Notes: generated from the letters alone by a model not told the origin. DNA of 64,000 nucleotides from Marinitoga aeolica (GCF_029910535.1 NZ_CP069362.1:310001-374000); one strand, 5' to 3'. Counted from the stretch's first letter, positions 35,127 to 44,582 are shown. Numbers and translations are program-made.

Positions 35127-35558
35127 TCACCTGAATATCATATTTATTAGATTCAAAAAATCTGTATAAAGGATTTTTTTTCCATCAGCAGTGTATTCAA
35201 TAGGCTGTATAGTCTTGGTTTTAATGGTTTTTTTTACATCAAAAACTATCTTAAATCTTGCAAATTCGCCAAAATAATATGCATTGCCTTCAAATACAAC
35301 ATTAATTTTACCAAAATTTCTAATACAATACCACTTTGTATTAGAAAAAAATGAATCAAAATATACACCTATTTTTTTATCTGGATAACCATAAAAAGAA
35401 CTCTCTTTTATTGTATTTATACACTCATCATCTGTTAGATTTATCTGAAATAAATCTTTTAGATAAAAAATATATATAAAGGATACTGTTAATATCAGTA
35501 CAAGAGATGAAACTGATAATATTAATATAAAATATTTAAATGACTTTTTTTCGCTAAT
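35127..35558 (-). CDS. Small membrane protein with an AUU start
   Basis: 143 residues. The frame between an in-frame TAA just upstream and TGA at 35127-35129 has no ATG, GTG, TTG or CTG before its membrane segment. GGGGGTGA lies 7 bases (from the GGGGG core) before ATT 35556-35558, the best start; a neighbouring ATT one codon earlier is too close. The product has one membrane segment (FKYFILILSVSSLVLILTVS) and an extracytoplasmic domain with two Cys (TDDECINTI, KWYCIRNFG), possibly a disulfide. It is cotranscribed with the 275-residue gene. Function unknown. Confidence 0.65.
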   Translation of the reverse strand: MSEKKSFKYFILILSVSSLVLILTVSFIYIFYLKDLFQINLTDDECINTIKESSFYGYPDKKIGVYFDSFFSNTKWYCIRNFGKINVVFEGNAYYFGEFARFKIVFDVKKTIKTKTIQPIEYTADGKKILYTDFLNLINMIFR

Positions 35559-35604
35559 AATGTCACCCCCTAATTATTTTTTCTATAATTTATCAAAAAA
35601 TCCC

Positions 35605-35633
35605 TTGAATTATTAACATCATTAAAGTATAAT
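35605..35633 (+). promoter_or_regulatory. Promoter for valS
   Basis: TTGAAT (35605-35610), 17-base spacer, TATAAT (35628-35633), 33 bases before valS. The leader is too short for a T-box. Confidence 0.8.
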
Positions 35634-35666
35634 TGTATAAATAATAATCGTTTAGGAGGTAAAAGT

Positions 35667-38285
35667 ATGGATATTGGAAAAAGATATACACCAAACGAAA
35701 TTGAAACAAAATGGTATAAATTCTGGATTGATAATGAATTGTTTAAAGCAAAAGGAGAAGGAAATGGAAAATTTTCAATGGTTATACCTCCGCCAAATAT
35801 AACTGGAAAAATACACATGGGACACGCTTTAAATATATCTTTACAGGATATAGTAACACGTTTTAATAGAATGCAAGGGAAAGACACTTTGTGGTTGCCA
35901 GGAGAAGATCATGCTGGTATTGCGACTCAACATGTTGTAGAAAAGTTCTTAATGAAAAGTGAAGGAAAAAGAAAAGAAGATTATGGAAGAGAAGAATTTA
36001 TAGATAGAGTATGGAAATGGGCAAATGAATATAGAGATCATATTAAAAAACAAATAATGGCTATTGGTGCTTCAGTAGATTGGTCAAGAGAAAGATTTAC
36101 TTTAGATGATGGTCTAAATAAAGCTGTTAGAAAAGTTTTTGTTGAATTATATAATGAAGGTTTAATATATAAAGGAAAATATATTGTAAATTGGTGTCCA
36201 AGTTGTGGAACTGTTTTATCCGATGAAGAAGTTGAACACAAAGATGAAAAGGGTGCATTTTATCATATAAAATACCCAATAAAAGGCGAAGATAATTATA
36301 TCATTATTGCTACAACAAGACCTGAAACTATGTTAGGAGATACAGCAATTGCAGTTCATCCATCAGATGAAAGATATAAGGATTATGTTGGCAAAGTTGC
36401 TATTTTACCTCTAGTAGGTAGAGAAATTCCTATTATTGCTGATAAATATGTGGATCCTTCTTTTGGAACAGGTGCGTTAAAAGTTACTCCAGCTCATGAT
36501 CCTAATGATTATTTGATGGGTCAAAGACATAATTTAGAAACTGTTCAAATAATGGACGAATTTGCAAAAATAAATGAAAATGGTGGAAAATATGCTGGTT
36601 TAGATAGAAAAGAAGCCAGAAAAGCCGTAGTAGAAGATTTAGAAAAAGAAGGATATTTAGTTAAAATTGAAGAAATGACACATTCTGTAGGACATTGTTA
36701 TAGATGTAATACAGTTGTTGAACCCTTCTTGTTAGATCAATGGTTTGTAAAAATGAAACCATTGGCAGAAAAAGCCATAGATGCTGTTGAAAAAGCTGAT
36801 ATTAAATTTTATCCTGGTAGATGGAAAAAAGTATATTTAAATTGGATGAATGAAATAAGAGATTGGTGTATTTCCAGACAACTATGGTGGGGTCATAGAA
36901 TTCCTGTATGGTATTGTGATGATTGTGGCCATATAAATGTTTCTGAAGAAGATATACATACATGTCAAAAATGTGGTTCTACAAATATAAGACAGGATGA
37001 AGATGTATTAGATACATGGTTTAGTTCTGCATTATGGCCGTTTTCAACTTTAGGTTGGCCAGAAAATACTGATGATCTCAAAAAATATTATCCTACAGAT
37101 TTACTCGTAACAGGTTTTGATATTATATTCTTCTGGGTAGCAAGAATGATTGTAATGGGTGAAAAATTCATGGAGGATAAACCATTCTCCGATGTATACA
37201 TCCATCAGTTAGTTAGAGATAAATATGGAAGAAAAATGTCAAAATCTTTAGGTAACGGAATTGATCCATTGGAAATTATAGAAAAGTTTGGTGCCGATCC
37301 TATGAGATTCACATTAGCAATATTGGCAGCTCAGGGTAGAGATATAAAACTGGATCCACAAGCGTTTGAATCATATTCTAAATTTGCAAATAAAATCTGG
37401 AATGCCACAAGATTCGTATTGTTAAATATGGATGATTTTGAAAAAATAGACCTTACTCCAGAAATGTTAGAATTAGAAGACAAATGGATGCTGTCAAAAT
37501 TAAATAAAACTATAAACACCGTTACTGATGCTCTTAAAAAATACGAATTTAACATAGCAGCAAGAGCTTTGTATGATTTCTTCTGGAATGAATATTGTGA
37601 TTGGTATATTGAAGCAGTAAAAAATAGATTAAAATCAGAAAATAAAAAAATAGCTCAAAATGTTTTAGTTAGAGTATTGGATTCTTCTTTAAGGTTATTG
37701 CATCCGTTTATGCCATTCTTAACAGAAGAATTATGGCAAAATTTACCACGTATTACTGAAGAAAAATATTTAATAACTGCAAAATGGCCAGAATATATGG
37801 AAGAACATTCATTTATAAAAGAAGAAGAAGAGTTTGAAAAGATAAAAGCATTCATAAGAGGTATTAGAAATGTAAAAGCTGAAATAAACATTCCTCAAAT
37901 TACAAAAGTTGAAGTTGCTTATAAAACATTACGCGATGACAGTTGGATTAAAAACAATCAATCTCTTATTAAAGAATTAGCTTTTGTTACAAAGTTGGAA
38001 ATTGTTGATTCTAAACCGGCCAAGGCTGCTACTTCATATGTTGATGATACAATTGAAGCTTACGTGAAATTAGGGGATTTAATTGATATAGAAGCAGAAA
38101 AAGAAAGATTAAATAAAAAGAAAGAAAAATTAGAAAAAGAATTTATGAAATATGATAAAAAAATAAATAATGCAAACTTCATGGCTAAAGCTCCTGAGGA
38201 TGTTATTGAAGAAGTAAAGGAAAAACATGCATTTGTAAAAAGCCAAATTGAAAAATTAGAAAAATTGCTAGAGGAGTTAAATTAG
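35667..38285 (+). CDS. valS: Valyl-tRNA synthetase
   Basis: 872 residues. HIGH-type PPNITGKIHMGHALNIS (about 44), the editing domain with TTRPETMLGDTAIAVHP (about 220), zinc-type CxxC pairs (CDDCGH, CQKCGS), KMSKS in YGRKMSKSLGNGIDP (about 520), an anticodon-binding domain and a C-terminal coiled-coil arm (about 805-872). It charges tRNA(Val) and clears Thr-tRNA(Val). Start ATG 35667 follows TTAGGAGGTAAAAGT. It heads the valS-folC-ruvA group; folC begins one base after its stop. Confidence 0.97.
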   Translation: MDIGKRYTPNEIETKWYKFWIDNELFKAKGEGNGKFSMVIPPPNITGKIHMGHALNISLQDIVTRFNRMQGKDTLWLPGEDHAGIATQHVVEKFLMKSEGKRKEDYGREEFIDRVWKWANEYRDHIKKQIMAIGASVDWSRERFTLDDGLNKAVRKVFVELYNEGLIYKGKYIVNWCPSCGTVLSDEEVEHKDEKGAFYHIKYPIKGEDNYIIIATTRPETMLGDTAIAVHPSDERYKDYVGKVAILPLVGREIPIIADKYVDPSFGTGALKVTPAHDPNDYLMGQRHNLETVQIMDEFAKINENGGKYAGLDRKEARKAVVEDLEKEGYLVKIEEMTHSVGHCYRCNTVVEPFLLDQWFVKMKPLAEKAIDAVEKADIKFYPGRWKKVYLNWMNEIRDWCISRQLWWGHRIPVWYCDDCGHINVSEEDIHTCQKCGSTNIRQDEDVLDTWFSSALWPFSTLGWPENTDDLKKYYPTDLLVTGFDIIFFWVARMIVMGEKFMEDKPFSDVYIHQLVRDKYGRKMSKSLGNGIDPLEIIEKFGADPMRFTLAILAAQGRDIKLDPQAFESYSKFANKIWNATRFVLLNMDDFEKIDLTPEMLELEDKWMLSKLNKTINTVTDALKKYEFNIAARALYDFFWNEYCDWYIEAVKNRLKSENKKIAQNVLVRVLDSSLRLLHPFMPFLTEELWQNLPRITEEKYLITAKWPEYMEEHSFIKEEEEFEKIKAFIRGIRNVKAEINIPQITKVEVAYKTLRDDSWIKNNQSLIKELAFVTKLEIVDSKPAKAATSYVDDTIEAYVKLGDLIDIEAEKERLNKKKEKLEKEFMKYDKKINNANFMAKAPEDVIEEVKEKHAFVKSQIEKLEKLLEELN

Positions 38286-38286
38286 T

Positions 38287-39603
38287 ATGATTTCTAATTT
38301 AAAAGAAGCTGTTGATTATATATATAATAGACGTGGTGGAACTAGAATAAAATACGGTTTAGAAAGAATAAATAAATTATGTGAATTATTGGGAAATCCA
38401 CAAAAGGATTTCCCCGTTATTCATGTAACAGGAACCAACGGGAAAGGTAGTACTTCGCGTGCTATACACGATATATTGAAAGCACATGGTTTAAAGGTCG
38501 GGATTTTCACTTCACCACATTTAACCCACATATCAGAAAGAATAAAAATAAACGGAAAACCTATAAAAGATACTGAATTTATAGAAACCCTAAATGATAT
38601 GATCATTCCAATTGAAAAGATGGATGCAATGAAAGAAGAAATGTCTCCCTCATTTTTTGAAATAATCACCGCTTTAGCTCTAAAATATTTTTCAAACAAC
38701 AAAATTGACATTGCTGTATTAGAAGTTGGATTGGGTGGGAGACTGGATGCCACAAACGTTGTAAATTCTGATGTTTCTGTAATTACAACCATACAATATG
38801 ATCATATGAATTTATTAGGAAACACTTTAGAGGACATTGCTTTTGAAAAAGCTGGAATAATTAAAAAGAATAACAATCTTGTATTGGGGAAAATAAATGA
38901 ATCGGCTAAAAAAATCATTTTCGAGAGAGCAAATGAAGTTGGAATAAAAAATATTTTTCAATTCGATAAAGATTTCTATTTTAATGACTGTGCATTTTCT
39001 TTAAATTGGAATTCTATCAATTATAAGAGTCCTTATAATGAAATAGATAATTTAGTATATAAGGCTAACGGAACTTATCAACCATATAATGTTTCAACCG
39101 CTATTATGGCTGTAGAAAGTTATTTCGAAAAAATAGGGAAAAATCTTGATATAGCCAAAACAAAAAAAGCTTTAAAAAATTTTATTTGGGAAGGTCGCTT
39201 TGAATTAGTTGAATATAAAAATAAAAATGTTATTCTTGAAGGTGCTCATAATATATCAGGTGCTTTAGCATTAAAAAATTCGATTAAAACATACCTCAAA
39301 AATTTCAAAAAAGCTGCATTAATTGGAATTTTAGATGATAAGGATATCGATGGAATGGTAAAAATAATAGCAAATGAGTTTGAATATATAATAGTTACTC
39401 AAGTTCCAAATAAAAGATCAACTAACCCCGAAAATGTCTATAACTTGTTTAAAAATATTACAAATAATGTAATATTTATAAAAAATCCTATTGAAGCTTT
39501 CAATAAATTGATATCAATACCTTTTGACTATTATTTTATAACAGGATCTCTTTATTTAGTTGGCAAAATTCGTGGTTATATGTTTAACCTGGAGGAAATT
39601 TGA
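38287..39603 (+). CDS. folC: Folylpolyglutamate synthase / dihydrofolate synthase
   Basis: 438 residues of the Mur-ligase superfamily. P loop HVTGTNGKGSTSRAIHDIL (about 47), FTSPHLTHISERIKING (about 75), VLEVGLGGRLDATNVV (about 145) and the C-terminal LEGAHNISGALAL. It adds glutamate to folates, keeping cofactors such as the methylenetetrahydrofolate used by ThyX in the cell. The stop TGA shares its last base with the ruvA start (TGATG). Confidence 0.95.
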   Translation: MISNLKEAVDYIYNRRGGTRIKYGLERINKLCELLGNPQKDFPVIHVTGTNGKGSTSRAIHDILKAHGLKVGIFTSPHLTHISERIKINGKPIKDTEFIETLNDMIIPIEKMDAMKEEMSPSFFEIITALALKYFSNNKIDIAVLEVGLGGRLDATNVVNSDVSVITTIQYDHMNLLGNTLEDIAFEKAGIIKKNNNLVLGKINESAKKIIFERANEVGIKNIFQFDKDFYFNDCAFSLNWNSINYKSPYNEIDNLVYKANGTYQPYNVSTAIMAVESYFEKIGKNLDIAKTKKALKNFIWEGRFELVEYKNKNVILEGAHNISGALALKNSIKTYLKNFKKAALIGILDDKDIDGMVKIIANEFEYIIVTQVPNKRSTNPENVYNLFKNITNNVIFIKNPIEAFNKLISIPFDYYFITGSLYLVGKIRGYMFNLEEI

Positions 39604-40160
39604 TGATAAGAAAAATAAAAGGAATCATAAATAAATTAGATTCAAGCGAAATAATCATACAGACGGGCAATTTCTTTTTTGAAAGTATTCCTACTTATAG
39701 AATATTAAAAAATTGTAAAGAAAATGAAGAATATACTTTTGAATCATTTTTAGATGTCAACGAAAGAAATATCTCTTTATACTTATTTTATGATGATCTT
39801 GAAAGATCTATATTTATTAATTTAAAAAAAGTTTCTAAACTTGGTGCTAAAAGTGCATTAAGAATATTACAAAATGCAGATGCAGAAAGTATTGCCACTA
39901 TGATATCTGCAAATGATATTAGTGGTTTATCTAAATTACCGGGAGTTGGTAAAAAAACTGCTGAAAGGATTGCAAATGAGCTTAAAAATAAATTTGATTC
40001 TTTCATATCTTCCAGTAACAATAACAAATTAAATGACGCTTTGGATGCACTTGAATCTTTGGGATTTGACAGGAATAAAATATATAAAGTTTTAAAAAAC
40101 ATGGATATAGAAAATATTCCTTTAGAGAATATTATTACACAAGCTTTGAAGAAATTGTGA
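39603..40160 (+). CDS. ruvA: Holliday junction helicase subunit RuvA
   Basis: 185 residues from ATG 39603, 7 bases after GGAGG; a TTG one codon earlier is too close. An N-terminal OB fold (MIRKIKGIINKLDSSEIIIQ) is followed by helix-hairpin-helix units (LSKLPGVGKKTAERIANEL, about 107) and a C-terminal three-helix domain (DALESLGFDRNKIYKVL) that contacts RuvB. It binds four-way junctions during recombination. No ruvB or ruvC is adjacent. Confidence 0.93.
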   Translation: MIRKIKGIINKLDSSEIIIQTGNFFFESIPTYRILKNCKENEEYTFESFLDVNERNISLYLFYDDLERSIFINLKKVSKLGAKSALRILQNADAESIATMISANDISGLSKLPGVGKKTAERIANELKNKFDSFISSSNNNKLNDALDALESLGFDRNKIYKVLKNMDIENIPLENIITQALKKL

Positions 40161-40207
40161 TAATATCTTAATTTTAATTAATGAAAATAATGTTAAAATA
40201 TATACTG

Positions 40208-40213
40208 TATAAT
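40208..40213 (+). promoter_or_regulatory. -10 box for glmU
   Basis: TATAAT 20 bases before the glmU start, preceded by CTG; no good -35. It would initiate the glmU-prs-rplY-pth group. Confidence 0.5.
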
Positions 40214-40232
40214 ATTGTGTCGGGGGTGTATT

Positions 40233-41582
40233 ATGAGAGTTTTAATTTTAGCTGCGGGATTGGGTAAAAGGATGAAATCAAAATACCCTAAAGTAATGCA
40301 TAAAATAATGGGAAAAGAATTGATAAATTGGGTTATTGATACTGCAAAAAAGCTTAATCCTTCTAAAATAGGTGTAGTTTTAGGTCACAAAAGTGAAATG
40401 GTAAAAGAAATTTTACCATCTGATGTGGAAATTTTTTACCAAAATAAACAATTAGGAACTGGTCATGCTGTAATGTCAGCTAAAGAATTTATAACTGATG
40501 AAGATGTTTTAATATTATATGGTGATACTCCTTTAATTACAGAAAACACATTAAAAAAACTTATCGATAAACATAAAAATACAAATGCGGATGCAACAAT
40601 ATTAACAGCTATTTTAGATAATCCAACAGGTTATGGTAGAATTATAAAAAATGAAAAAGGTGAATTTATAAATATAGTAGAAGAAGCTGACACAACAGAT
40701 GATCAGAAAAAAATAAAAGAAGTGAATTCAGGTTTTGTTGTTTTCAAAGGATCTAAATTATTAGAAGGTTTATTAAAAATAAAACCAAATAATAATCAAG
40801 GTGAATATTATTTAACAGATGTACCTAAATATTTAGATAATGTTGAAACCTATATTTTAGAGGATTTTTCTGAATCATTAGGAATAAATAATAGAATTCA
40901 ATTAGCAGAAGCTGAAAAGATAATGAAAGAAAAAACATTGAAAAACTTAATGCTTAATGGTGTTACAATAATTGACCCTGATACTACATATATTTCGCCA
41001 GAAGTAAAAATCGGGCAGGACACAATTATACATCCAATGACTTTTATTTTTGGAAAAACCGAAATTGGTGAAGATTGTGAAATTGGGCCAATGACAAGAG
41101 TAATAAATTGTAAAATTGGTGATAATGTAAAGATTTTACGTTCAGAATGTGAAGAAGCTACTATAGAAAATAATGTTTCAGTTGGGCCATATTCAAGATT
41201 AAGAACAGGAACTGTATTAAAAAACAATGTAAAAATTGGTAATTTTGTAGAAACAAAAAAAACCATTATAAATAAGAATACCAAAGCACAACATTTGACA
41301 TATTTAGGTGATGCTGAAATAGGAGAAGATACAAATATTGGTGCGGGTACTATAACATGCAACTATGATGGAAAAAATAAACATAAAACATATATAGGAA
41401 ATAGAGTATTTGTAGGTAGCAATAGTGCATTAGTTGCACCTTTAAAAATCGATGACGATTCTTTAATAGGCGCAGGTTCAACAATCACACAGAATATCCC
41501 AAAAGGTGCTTTAGCTCTTGGTAGAGCTAAGCAAATAACAAAAGAAGAATGGGTATTCAAAAAGAGGGAGAAAGGAGAGTAA
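40233..41582 (+). CDS. glmU: Bifunctional GlcNAc-1-phosphate uridylyltransferase / acetyltransferase
   Basis: 449 residues from ATG 40233, after GGGGGTGTATT; an upstream in-frame start at 40215 is not supported. The uridylyltransferase domain has LAAGLGKRMKSKYPKVMHKI, GTGHAVMSAKEF and LYGDTPLI; the C-terminal left-handed beta-helix has hexapeptide repeats with the acetyltransferase segment HLTYLGDAEIGEDTNIGAGT. It makes UDP-GlcNAc for peptidoglycan, which MurB (58929-59837) later uses. Confidence 0.97.
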   Translation: MRVLILAAGLGKRMKSKYPKVMHKIMGKELINWVIDTAKKLNPSKIGVVLGHKSEMVKEILPSDVEIFYQNKQLGTGHAVMSAKEFITDEDVLILYGDTPLITENTLKKLIDKHKNTNADATILTAILDNPTGYGRIIKNEKGEFINIVEEADTTDDQKKIKEVNSGFVVFKGSKLLEGLLKIKPNNNQGEYYLTDVPKYLDNVETYILEDFSESLGINNRIQLAEAEKIMKEKTLKNLMLNGVTIIDPDTTYISPEVKIGQDTIIHPMTFIFGKTEIGEDCEIGPMTRVINCKIGDNVKILRSECEEATIENNVSVGPYSRLRTGTVLKNNVKIGNFVETKKTIINKNTKAQHLTYLGDAEIGEDTNIGAGTITCNYDGKNKHKTYIGNRVFVGSNSALVAPLKIDDDSLIGAGSTITQNIPKGALALGRAKQITKEEWVFKKREKGE

Positions 41583-41586
41583 AAAA

Positions 41587-42543
41587 ATGCCTTTTTCAAT
41601 GGCCCACGAAATTAAAATTTTTAGTGGTAGTTCCAACAAAACATTGGCTGAAAAAATTGTCCAATACTTAGGTATAAGATTAAGTGAAGTTGAATTAAAA
41701 AGATTCGCAGATGGAGAGGTAAATTTAAGAATAGGTGAAACTGTAAGAGGGTTGGATACTTTTGTTATACAATCTACTTCAGCACCTGTAAATGATAATT
41801 TGATGGAATTATTAATTATGATAGATGCTTTAAAAAGAGCATCCGCCAATTCTATTGCTGTAGTTATACCATATTTTGGTTATGCAAGACAAGATAGAAA
41901 AGCAAGAGGAAGAGACCCAATTTCAGCAAAATTAGTTGCTAATCTATTAACTGTTGCTGGAGCATCAAGAATTGTTACATTAGATTTACATGCTGAACAA
42001 ATCCAAGGTTTCTTTGATATTCCAGTTGATAATTTAATGGGATTTCCTGTTTTCGTCAATTACTTTAAAAATGAATGTAATGATTTTGACTCAGAAAGCT
42101 CTGTTGTTGTTTCACCAGATGTTGGTGGAGTTAAAAGAGCTCGAAAATTAGCAGAAAAAATGAATTTACCATTAGCTATATTAGATAAAAGAAGACCCAA
42201 AGATAACGTAGCTGAAATTGTAAATATTATTGGTGACGTTGATGGAAAAACCGCCATAATATTCGATGATATAATTGATACAGGAGGATCTCTTGTAGGA
42301 GCCGCTGAAATGTTAAAGAAAAAGGGTGCAAAAAAGGTTATTGCATGTGCAACACATGGTGTTCTTTCCAAAAACGCAAAGGAAAAGTTACAAAATTCAG
42401 TGATTGAAAAAATATATGTTACAGATACAATATATCATAATGATTTGCCAGATAAATTTCATGTATTGTCTGTTGCTTCACTGCTTGGTGAAACTGTTGC
42501 AAGAATTAAAAACAATTTATCTGTAAGTATATTATTTAAATAA
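41587..42543 (+). CDS. prs: Ribose-phosphate pyrophosphokinase
   Basis: 318 residues. FADGEVNLRIGETVRG, the flexible catalytic loop YFGYARQDRKARGRDP (about 97) and the PRPP loop IIFDDIIDTGGSLVGAA (about 219) are all standard. It makes PRPP from ribose-5-phosphate (a product of RpiB) for nucleotide synthesis. Start ATG 41587 follows GGAGAGTAAAAAA, four bases after glmU. Confidence 0.97.
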   Translation: MPFSMAHEIKIFSGSSNKTLAEKIVQYLGIRLSEVELKRFADGEVNLRIGETVRGLDTFVIQSTSAPVNDNLMELLIMIDALKRASANSIAVVIPYFGYARQDRKARGRDPISAKLVANLLTVAGASRIVTLDLHAEQIQGFFDIPVDNLMGFPVFVNYFKNECNDFDSESSVVVSPDVGGVKRARKLAEKMNLPLAILDKRRPKDNVAEIVNIIGDVDGKTAIIFDDIIDTGGSLVGAAEMLKKKGAKKVIACATHGVLSKNAKEKLQNSVIEKIYVTDTIYHNDLPDKFHVLSVASLLGETVARIKNNLSVSILFK

Positions 42544-42581
42544 GATATTATAAATAATAATTTATTATAGGAGGGATTCAA

Positions 42582-43205
42582 ATGGCAAAAGTATATCAAC
42601 TAAAAGCTATTGAAAGAAAAGAAGGAGAAAAATCTAATCACGTAAAAAAAGAAGGGTTTATCCCGGCTGTAGTATATGGACCTGGTTTAGAAGGTGAAAA
42701 TGTACATTTGAAAATTTCATTGGTTGATGCGATGTTAATGATTGAAAAAATTGAAGAAACAACTCCAATCCAGTTAAAGGTTGAAAAAGAAAATGGTGAA
42801 GTATATACACTTACAGCATTTTTAAAAACTATTCAAAGACATAAAGTATCTGATAAACCTATTCATGCAGATTTTTACATTCCTGCTGCAGGACACAAAA
42901 TGCACCTTAACATTCCTATTGAATTTGTTGGGGAAGCTAAAGGGTTATCAAAAGGTGGTATGCTAGAAATTCATCATCATGAATTGCCTGTAGAAATTTT
43001 ACCAAAAGATATTGTTGAAAAATTTGTTGTTGATATTTCAGAATTAGATGTAAATGATCATTTAACTGTAAAAGATTTAAATATCGCTGAATCAATTGAT
43101 GTATTATTAGATCCAGAAGAAATTGTTGTAGCTATTCCTGTTGCAGGTAGAATTTCAGAAACTACTGAAAGTACAGAAGAAGAAACAGAGGGAGAAGAAG
43201 CTTAA
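42582..43205 (+). CDS. rplY: 50S ribosomal protein L25 (CTC type)
   Basis: 207 residues. An N-terminal 5S-rRNA-binding domain (FIPAVVYGPG, HADFYIP) is followed by the TL5/CTC C-terminal domain (PVEILPKDIVEKFVVDISEL) and an acidic tail (STEEETEGEEA). Start ATG 42582 has AGGAGGGATTCAA upstream. The glmU-prs-rplY-pth order is widely conserved in bacteria. Confidence 0.95.
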   Translation: MAKVYQLKAIERKEGEKSNHVKKEGFIPAVVYGPGLEGENVHLKISLVDAMLMIEKIEETTPIQLKVEKENGEVYTLTAFLKTIQRHKVSDKPIHADFYIPAAGHKMHLNIPIEFVGEAKGLSKGGMLEIHHHELPVEILPKDIVEKFVVDISELDVNDHLTVKDLNIAESIDVLLDPEEIVVAIPVAGRISETTESTEEETEGEEA

Positions 43206-43208
43206 TCT

Positions 43209-43781
43209 ATGAAAATAATAATTGGTTTAGGAAATCCTGGCCCACGTTATGTTTTTACAAAACATAACGTGGGGTTTTTGGTTATAGACAGATATTATGA
43301 ATTAAACAAAAATAAATTCAAAAGAATTGAAAAAAGAACTTTTGAAGGATATTATAATGATGATTTGATGTTAATAAAACCGCTTACATACATGAATTTA
43401 AGCGGAAAAGTTTTTTATGAATTAAAAAAATATTATGTTAATACTAAAGATATTATAGTAATATATGATGATGTTGCATTAAATTTAGGAAAAATAAGAA
43501 TAAGACCAAATGGTTCCGCTGGAGGACACAATGGTTTAAAATCTATTATTTCTGTATTACAAAGTACAGAATTTCCTAGAATTAGAGTTGGTATTGGTCC
43601 AAAACCAGAATATATGGATCTTGCGGATTTTGTTTTAAGTGAATTTTCAAATGAAGAATATTATAAAATAAATAAAGTAATAGATAAGATTATTCCAGCA
43701 ATTAATTTAATTATAGATGGAAAAATAACAGATGCAATGAATAAATTTAATAACAAAGATTTAACAGGAGATGAAGTATAA
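43209..43781 (+). CDS. pth: Peptidyl-tRNA hydrolase
   Basis: 190 residues. GLGNPGPRYVFTKHNVGFLV carries the catalytic His and the binding Asn, with LTYMNLSG, VIYDDVALNLGKIRIRPNGS and AGGHNGLKSI following. It releases tRNAs from stalled peptidyl-tRNA. It starts 3 bases after rplY. Codons 11-22 contain a perfect 15-bp inverted repeat followed by TTTTT (see separate entry). Confidence 0.96.
   Translation: MKIIIGLGNPGPRYVFTKHNVGFLVIDRYYELNKNKFKRIEKRTFEGYYNDDLMLIKPLTYMNLSGKVFYELKKYYVNTKDIIVIYDDVALNLGKIRIRPNGSAGGHNGLKSIISVLQSTEFPRIRVGIGPKPEYMDLADFVLSEFSNEEYYKINKVIDKIIPAINLIIDGKITDAMNKFNNKDLTGDEV
43241..43279 (+). terminator. Terminator-like hairpin inside the start of pth
   Basis: A perfect 15-bp inverted repeat, CCCACGTTATGTTTT (43241-43255) with its complement at 43259-43273 and loop TAC, followed by GTTTTT. 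It lies wholly in coding sequence, 32 bases into pth. It may lower transcription past rplY or be an RNA-processing site. Confidence 0.6.
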
Positions 43782-44212
43782 TGAAATGCAATTTATGTCA
43801 TAAAAATGATGCTGAAATTATTCAAAGTTTTGATTACGATGGAATTGAAAAAAAAATAGGATATTGCCATAAATGTATAAAAGATATAGTAAAATTTCAT
43901 ATTTCTCCTGTTAATAATAAAATCTTAAAAATATATAATACAAATGTTTTTTTTAAAAATAATTTTCCTTTTAAAAAAGATAATATTGAATTAAAAAATA
44001 TAAGAGGAAGAATTTTAATAGAACTTCCTGTTTCTATTAAAAGAATGCTATTTGTAGAAGATGACAATTCCACTTTACGTGATGCTCAAGCCATTATAAA
44101 AAGAGGGTTAGATTATTGGCAAAATGAATATGAAAAAGCTAAAGAAGAATATAACACAGAAAAAATGAAAGCTATTGAAGATATTATTAAAAAAATCAAA
44201 AAATTATTATAA
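43781..44212 (+). CDS. McsA-like zinc-binding protein with UVR-type motif
   Basis: 143 residues. MKCNLCHKNDAEI and YCHKCIKDI form a CxxC/CxxC zinc site at the N-terminus, and the C-terminus ends in a UvrB/UvrC-type helical hairpin (YEKAKEEYNTEKMKAIEDII). This is the layout of McsA, activator of the McsB arginine kinase, but only one zinc site is present and no mcsB is nearby. The start shares a base with the pth stop (TAATG). Confidence 0.65.
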   Translation: MKCNLCHKNDAEIIQSFDYDGIEKKIGYCHKCIKDIVKFHISPVNNKILKIYNTNVFFKNNFPFKKDNIELKNIRGRILIELPVSIKRMLFVEDDNSTLRDAQAIIKRGLDYWQNEYEKAKEEYNTEKMKAIEDIIKKIKKLL

Positions 44213-44236
44213 AAATCCAGCTTGGGCTGGATTTTT
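44211..44236. terminator. Bidirectional terminator between the McsA-like and STAS genes
   Basis: AAAAATCCAGC, loop TTGG, GCTGGATTTTT: a perfect 11-bp stem with A and T runs, overlapping both stop codons of the convergent genes. Confidence 0.9.
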
Positions 44237-44582
44237 ATAATGCCATTGCATATTTTTTTGCTTCTTCATAAGTATCTAATATATTCATTAATCTATTAAC
44301 TTTTGTTATATCCAAAATATTTTTTATTAAAGAATTTACATTTATAAAAATTAATCTATTATTATATTTTCTTGCTCTTTGAATAAGTGAAATGATAACC
44401 CCCAATCCATTGCTATCAATAAAATATACATCTGAAAAATCTATTATAATCTCCTTATTTTCAAAAGATAAAAATTTTTCTAATCTTTCTTTAATATAAC
44501 CACTATTTTCTACTGTTATATTTGTGAGAAACCTTAAAATTTTTATATTATTTTCCTCATTAAATATACAATATCTATTCAT
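44235..44582 (-). CDS. STAS-domain anti-sigma-factor-antagonist-like protein
   Basis: 115 residues, one STAS domain. The phospho-acceptor region IDFSDVYFIDSNGLGVIISL matches RsbV/SpoIIAA (DSSGLG or DSTGLG), with the Ser kept. It is a plausible partner of the RsbW-like kinase at 9479-9889. It is convergent to the pth group and divergent from hppA. Start ATG 44582 has GAGGTGGAAAT upstream. Confidence 0.88.
   Translation of the reverse strand: MNRYCIFNEENNIKILRFLTNITVENSGYIKERLEKFLSFENKEIIIDFSDVYFIDSNGLGVIISLIQRARKYNNRLIFINVNSLIKNILDITKVNRLMNILDTYEEAKKYAMAL

Noticed and set aside
35581-35666. T-box leader for valS
   Set aside because: The promoter lies only 33 bases before the start codon, leaving no room for a T-box.
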